Source: a bacterium
GTDB lineage: Bacteria; Electryoneota; RPQS01
Assembly (NCBI GenBank): GCA_023382385.1
Contig: JAHDVH010000003.1
Span: 62,001 to 126,000 of the forward strand
Direction of reading: 5' to 3'
DNA: 64,000 bases
The notes under the pieces are model-generated. The model did not search any database. It had not been told where the DNA came from and worked only from the letters and a program-made list of their open reading frames with translations. A program made the translations under genes and the position numbers. Shown here piece by piece: positions 60,693 to 64,000 of this stretch (its first letter is position 1; each line of letters starts with the position of its first letter).

Positions 60693-63027
60693 GGTCCATC
60701 AAGGTTTGTTCATCGGCTAGCACTGCGCGTGCCTTTGATCCATCGAAGGGGCCGACGATACCGGCGCGTTCGAGCTGATCGATCAAGCGAGCAGCTCGGC
60801 TATACCCAACTTTTAGCCTGCGTTGCAATATCGAAACACTTCCTTGCCCAGTTCGCACGACAATCTTTGCCGCTTCAAGGAAGAATGGGTCGCGACCTTC
60901 CAGAATGGGATCGGAAGTATCAGAACCTTCGCGATCCTCCTGCGGATCCTGAGGGAGCACCAGTTTGTTTCTCGGCGATGGCTGCATTCGGATATGCGAA
61001 ATCACACGTGCTATCTCTTTTGATGTAAGAAGCGCGCCCTGCACGCGTTGCGGTGCCGGTTCTTCCGGATGCTGGAACAGCATATCCCCTTGACCCAGAA
61101 GCATTTCCGCTCCATTCGTATCCAGAATCGTGCGAGAGTCAACCTTCATGGCAACTCTAAAGGCAATTCGCGCAGGGAAATTTGCCTTGATCACACCTGT
61201 AATTACGTCGACGGAAGGCCGCTGAGTTGCGACAACAAGATGTATTCCTACAGCGCGAGCAAGCTGTGCGAGGCGCGCGATTGGTTCTTCCACTTCCCGC
61301 TGCGCAGTGACCATCAGATCCGCAAGTTCGTCAATAATAACGACAATGTACGGAAGGATTCGGTCCCCTTCGCGTGGGGCTTCGCGTACCATCGAGTTAT
61401 ACTCAGCTAAGTGACGTGCTCCGCGTTCTGCAAGTAGATCGTAGCGTTGCTCCATTTCAACCAAGCAGCTTCGCAGCACTTTGACGGCTTCGTCAGGCTT
61501 TGTAACGACGTACTCGCTTAGATCCGGTCGGTGTGTAAGATGGTGATTTCGAAGCTCGTTGTATGCCGAGAGCTCGAGCTTCTTCGGATCAATCATCACG
61601 AACTGAACCTCTTCTGGCGTTGCGCGGAGGAGAATCGAAGTGATAATTGCGTTTACACAAACCGACTTGCCGGAACCAGTTGTGCCGGCTATCAGCAAGT
61701 GAGGGAGCGCGCCAAGGTCGGCTGTCAAAATCTCACCATTCACAGTTCGACCAAGAGCGATCGTCAGTTTCGAAGGCGATGAATGGAACTGCGGCGATTC
61801 AACGACTTCTCGAAACGTCACGAGAGCCGGCTTAGGATTCGCCATTTCAATTCCGACGGCCGCTTTGCCGGGGATGGGAGCGAGGATTCGCAATCCCCGA
61901 GCCTGCAATGCCAAGGCAATGTCATTCGCCAGTGCTTCGATTCGTGAGACTTTCACGCCGGGTGCCGGCGCAAGCTCAAACTGAGTAATTACAGGTCCGG
62001 GATTTACCTGAGTGACACTTGCTTTGACACCAAATGTTTCAAGGCTTTTTTCGAGCAAATAGGCGTTATGCTGTTGCTCTTCCTGAGACATCCCCCCTAC
62101 CCGATCGGCCGGCGGACTGTTAAAACAATCTGCTGATGGATAAACGTATCCAGTCAAGTCATCCATCGGCATGACAAGCTGAGTTGCCGGCCTCTCGACC
62201 GCCCGTCGCGCACCAGTGAGCGGGTCAATCTCTTCGTTGAGATTATGAGCTACTTTGCCCGGACGACCGTCGGCCTGTGCAGATTGCGGCAGTATCTCAC
62301 CATCACGCTGCGGGATAGGAAGCTCAATGTGACGATCGATGTCGATTTCTTGAACGGACGGTTCACGATTGCTATGTTTGCTCAGGAGTGATCGAATCCA
62401 GCGCCAGGCAGGAACAACAGAAGGCAAGGGTAGGTTTCGCGCTCGGCCAGCTAATTGAGCAGTCTGCTCAGCGCGACGCTCCACCCATTCTGCAAACCCT
62501 GCGATCGTCATCGACAACCCAACAAACAAGAGTACAAACATCAACAGGAAGGCGCCGATGCGTCCAGTCAACAGGATGAGTTGACCTGTAGCCCAGTAGC
62601 CAAACTGTCCAGAATGAACATAATAAGTCGAAGGAGAATCACGATGAATGAACTCACCAAGCACTCCGATACTCGTTGAGCTCCAAAGGCCCAAAGCAAA
62701 TAGCCAAACAGATAGAATCAGTGCACTTCGTGCCGAGTGCCGACGTAGGATTGTCCAGCCCCAAATCAAAAGAAGCAGCGGGAATACCACTGCGGGCCAC
62801 TGTCCCAGAAACAATGGCCCCATCAGCGCAGACATGTACTCGCCAAAGCGTCCGGCTGCATTCTCTGGATGCGAGCTGAAGTCACGATATGGGTAGTCAT
62901 TCATCGAGTGACTCGCCATCGCAACAAACAAAAGCACACCCAAGCATAACAACACCAGTCCGCCTACCACAGGAGCGGCGGACCGAGTTGGCTCAGCTTT
63001 TTGGCCAGGATTCCTACGTACTGCCAT
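60676..63027 (-). CDS. ftsK: DNA translocase FtsK/SpoIIIE
   Basis: 783 aa. Four or five N-terminal membrane helices (for example VVGGLVLLCLGVLLFVAM) are followed by a short linker, the alpha/beta motor with Walker A AGTTGSGKSV and Walker B PYIVVIIDELADLM, MIDPKKLELSAYN, and QLARAVGIHLVVATQRPSVD. The C-terminal gamma winged helix ILQRRLKVGYSRAARLIDQL reads KOPS-type polar sequences. It moves chromosome ends through the division septum. It starts inside the last codons of comB. Confidence 0.97.
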   Translation of the reverse strand: MAVRRNPGQKAEPTRSAAPVVGGLVLLCLGVLLFVAMASHSMNDYPYRDFSSHPENAAGRFGEYMSALMGPLFLGQWPAVVFPLLLLIWGWTILRRHSARSALILSVWLFALGLWSSTSIGVLGEFIHRDSPSTYYVHSGQFGYWATGQLILLTGRIGAFLLMFVLLFVGLSMTIAGFAEWVERRAEQTAQLAGRARNLPLPSVVPAWRWIRSLLSKHSNREPSVQEIDIDRHIELPIPQRDGEILPQSAQADGRPGKVAHNLNEEIDPLTGARRAVERPATQLVMPMDDLTGYVYPSADCFNSPPADRVGGMSQEEQQHNAYLLEKSLETFGVKASVTQVNPGPVITQFELAPAPGVKVSRIEALANDIALALQARGLRILAPIPGKAAVGIEMANPKPALVTFREVVESPQFHSSPSKLTIALGRTVNGEILTADLGALPHLLIAGTTGSGKSVCVNAIITSILLRATPEEVQFVMIDPKKLELSAYNELRNHHLTHRPDLSEYVVTKPDEAVKVLRSCLVEMEQRYDLLAERGARHLAEYNSMVREAPREGDRILPYIVVIIDELADLMVTAQREVEEPIARLAQLARAVGIHLVVATQRPSVDVITGVIKANFPARIAFRVAMKVDSRTILDTNGAEMLLGQGDMLFQHPEEPAPQRVQGALLTSKEIARVISHIRMQPSPRNKLVLPQDPQEDREGSDTSDPILEGRDPFFLEAAKIVVRTGQGSVSILQRRLKVGYSRAARLIDQLERAGIVGPFDGSKARAVLADEQTLMDLEQLS

Positions 63028-63751
63028 TTGTCTTCGGTAACCTGATTTTGCCTTCTATGAGTACCGGCACGACTTGATGAGAATCCACTTTCGCGCAGTG
63101 GTCAAGGTCATCAGCATATCCAATTGACGCTAAATACCTTCCGTGAAAACAACTGCGCACGACTTCACGGATTTGAGATCTGTAGTATCGAAAGAGATCG
63201 AGCGCGGCCTGCGAGCCGTCGTGATCCTGAGCTGCGCCCGGCCCAGACACGCCCTCAACGATTTTCCCCGCACAAACAAAGTCTTCGAGTGAGAACTTGC
63301 CATGTCGCCCCGAGCAGATAATGGACACATCCCTTTGGAGGCCACGCGCTGCGGCAACCGCAGACGAAAAGTTGTTGAACCCAGCAACCAGCACATGGTC
63401 GGCGGTCTTGCATCGAACCAACGCCGGCGCGCCGTTTGTCGAGGAAAATACAATCGTGCGACCACCGATTCGTTCGGGCGTGTACTCAAACGGCGAATTC
63501 CCGAGATCAAATCCCTCAATAAGCTTGCCGTCGCGTTCACCCCCGAGAACCAAGTCGCTTCGACCGGCTTTGATCGCAAATTCGCCTGCTTCCGCAGGTG
63601 ATGTAACCGGAACAACTTCTCGCGCACCGTTGCTGATCGCTTGGATGATCGTCGACGAGGCTCGGAGCACATCAATGACGATTGCAGTCGTGCCGCGGAC
63701 ATCATCTTCGCTCCACTCGCGCGGAGTGGCAAAGACCTTAACCTTCAGCAT
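63014..63751 (-). CDS. comB: 2-phosphosulfolactate phosphatase family protein (ComB)
   Basis: 245 aa. Signatures: ATAIVIDVLRASSTI-like segment (TTAIVIDVLRASSTIIQAI), LVLGGERDGKLIEGFDLGNSPFEYT, IVFSSTNGAPAL, and SIICSGRHGKFSLEDFVCAG. ComB is an Mg-dependent phosphatase of the coenzyme M route in methanogens. Bacterial homologues are common outside that pathway and their role is often unproven. It starts 13 nt after gcvT and overlaps ftsK by 14 nt. Confidence 0.9.
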   Translation of the reverse strand: MLKVKVFATPREWSEDDVRGTTAIVIDVLRASSTIIQAISNGAREVVPVTSPAEAGEFAIKAGRSDLVLGGERDGKLIEGFDLGNSPFEYTPERIGGRTIVFSSTNGAPALVRCKTADHVLVAGFNNFSSAVAAARGLQRDVSIICSGRHGKFSLEDFVCAGKIVEGVSGPGAAQDHDGSQAALDLFRYYRSQIREVVRSCFHGRYLASIGYADDLDHCAKVDSHQVVPVLIEGKIRLPKTNGST

Positions 63752-63764
63752 GTGTTTCCACCGT

Positions 63765-64000
63765 TCAGTAAGGACGCTTGTAGAACGGTGGTTTCACAAT
63801 TGTGGCTGCGGCTGGTTTCCCATGGCAAGAAACTGCGACTCTCGTGCCGATAGAACTGAACTCGACCGGCACATAGCCTAGTGCAATCCCCTTGTTTAGC
63901 ACAGGAGAGACTGTGCCGGACGTAACGTTGCCGATCACAGTGCCGGAGTCATCGAGGATCGGGTAGCCGTGTCTTGGAAATGCCGATTCGGCAAGCTCGA
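63765..64000 (-). CDS. gcvT: Aminomethyltransferase (glycine cleavage T protein), C-terminal end
   Basis: The last 78 residues of a gene that enters from the right edge. AFPRHGYPILDDSG, VIGNVTSGTVSPVLNKGIALGYVP and the ending IVKPPFYKRPY are the standard C-terminal barrel of GcvT, which transfers the aminomethyl carbon of glycine to tetrahydrofolate. The catalytic part lies outside the window. The stop is 13 nt before comB. Confidence 0.93.
   Translation of the reverse strand, partial: ELAESAFPRHGYPILDDSGTVIGNVTSGTVSPVLNKGIALGYVPVEFSSIGTRVAVSCHGKPAAATIVKPPFYKRPY

Overview
The window is chromosomal DNA of roughly mid-50s percent G+C from a Gram-negative bacterium. It has outer-membrane barrel proteins, LolA, a Slt transglycosylase and GmhA. 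It also carries a protein ending in a type IX secretion (T9SS) sorting domain, a PorV/PorQ-like outer-membrane protein, FlgD-type C-terminal domains and DUF3857 transglutaminase-like proteins. That mix points to the Fibrobacteres-Chlorobi-Bacteroidetes (FCB) superphylum or one of its candidate phyla. There is no rRNA here, so the phylum is left open. Shine-Dalgarno (SD) sites are clear for some genes and missing for others. I see no phage, IS element or CRISPR array.

Layout. Positions 1-14.9 kb (minus strand) hold a complex I operon, nuoA-B-[insert]-C-D-E-F-[insert]-G-H-I, followed by a FabK/nitronate monooxygenase-type flavoprotein, panD and the start of a leucyl aminopeptidase gene. The first insert is an AT-richer block encoding a secreted metzincin-like protease, which looks frameshifted, and a partner protein. 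The second encodes a multi-spanning DUF2142-like membrane protein. nuoJ-N are not in the window. Positions 15.0-19.7 kb (minus) are a three-gene operon: a DUF3857 transglutaminase-like protein with an intact triad, a membrane protein, and a DUF3857 paralogue whose catalytic Cys is Val. Positions 20.4-20.7 kb (plus) hold a tRNA-Ala(CGC) and the 4.5S-type SRP RNA behind one promoter.

Positions 21.2-35.3 kb (plus) are a housekeeping run: dnaX, recR, pgsA, pgpA, cinA, thpR, an SRPBCC protein, recA, an envelope protein, recX, another envelope protein, alaS, gmhA and a BatA/VWA protein. Positions 35.3-41 kb (minus) are slt-selD-asd-T9SS cargo. selD is a selenoprotein gene: its active-site codon is an in-frame UGA with a plausible bacterial SECIS hairpin, and its true start lies 69 nt upstream of the first uninterrupted ATG. 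Positions 41-51.2 kb (plus) hold a secreted beta-rich repeat protein, a PorV-like protein and a helix-hairpin-helix/beta-barrel fusion. Their start and stop codons overlap with each other and run into rsmA and recO, followed by glyQS and a membrane methyltransferase.

Positions 51.3-64 kb (minus) read gcvT(partial)-comB-ftsK-lolA-flippase-like-BY-kinase, a terminator, then ispE-spoVG-tRNA-Gln-prs-rplY-pth-rpsF-ssb-rplI. This resembles the Firmicutes ispE...spoVG...prs-ctc-pth order, without glmU and without rpsR between ssb and rplI.

The points most worth a second look are the Sec-containing SelD, the 41.1-47.5 kb surface cassette with possible nucleic-acid-binding parts, the metzincin insert in the nuo operon, and the active/inactive transglutaminase pair.
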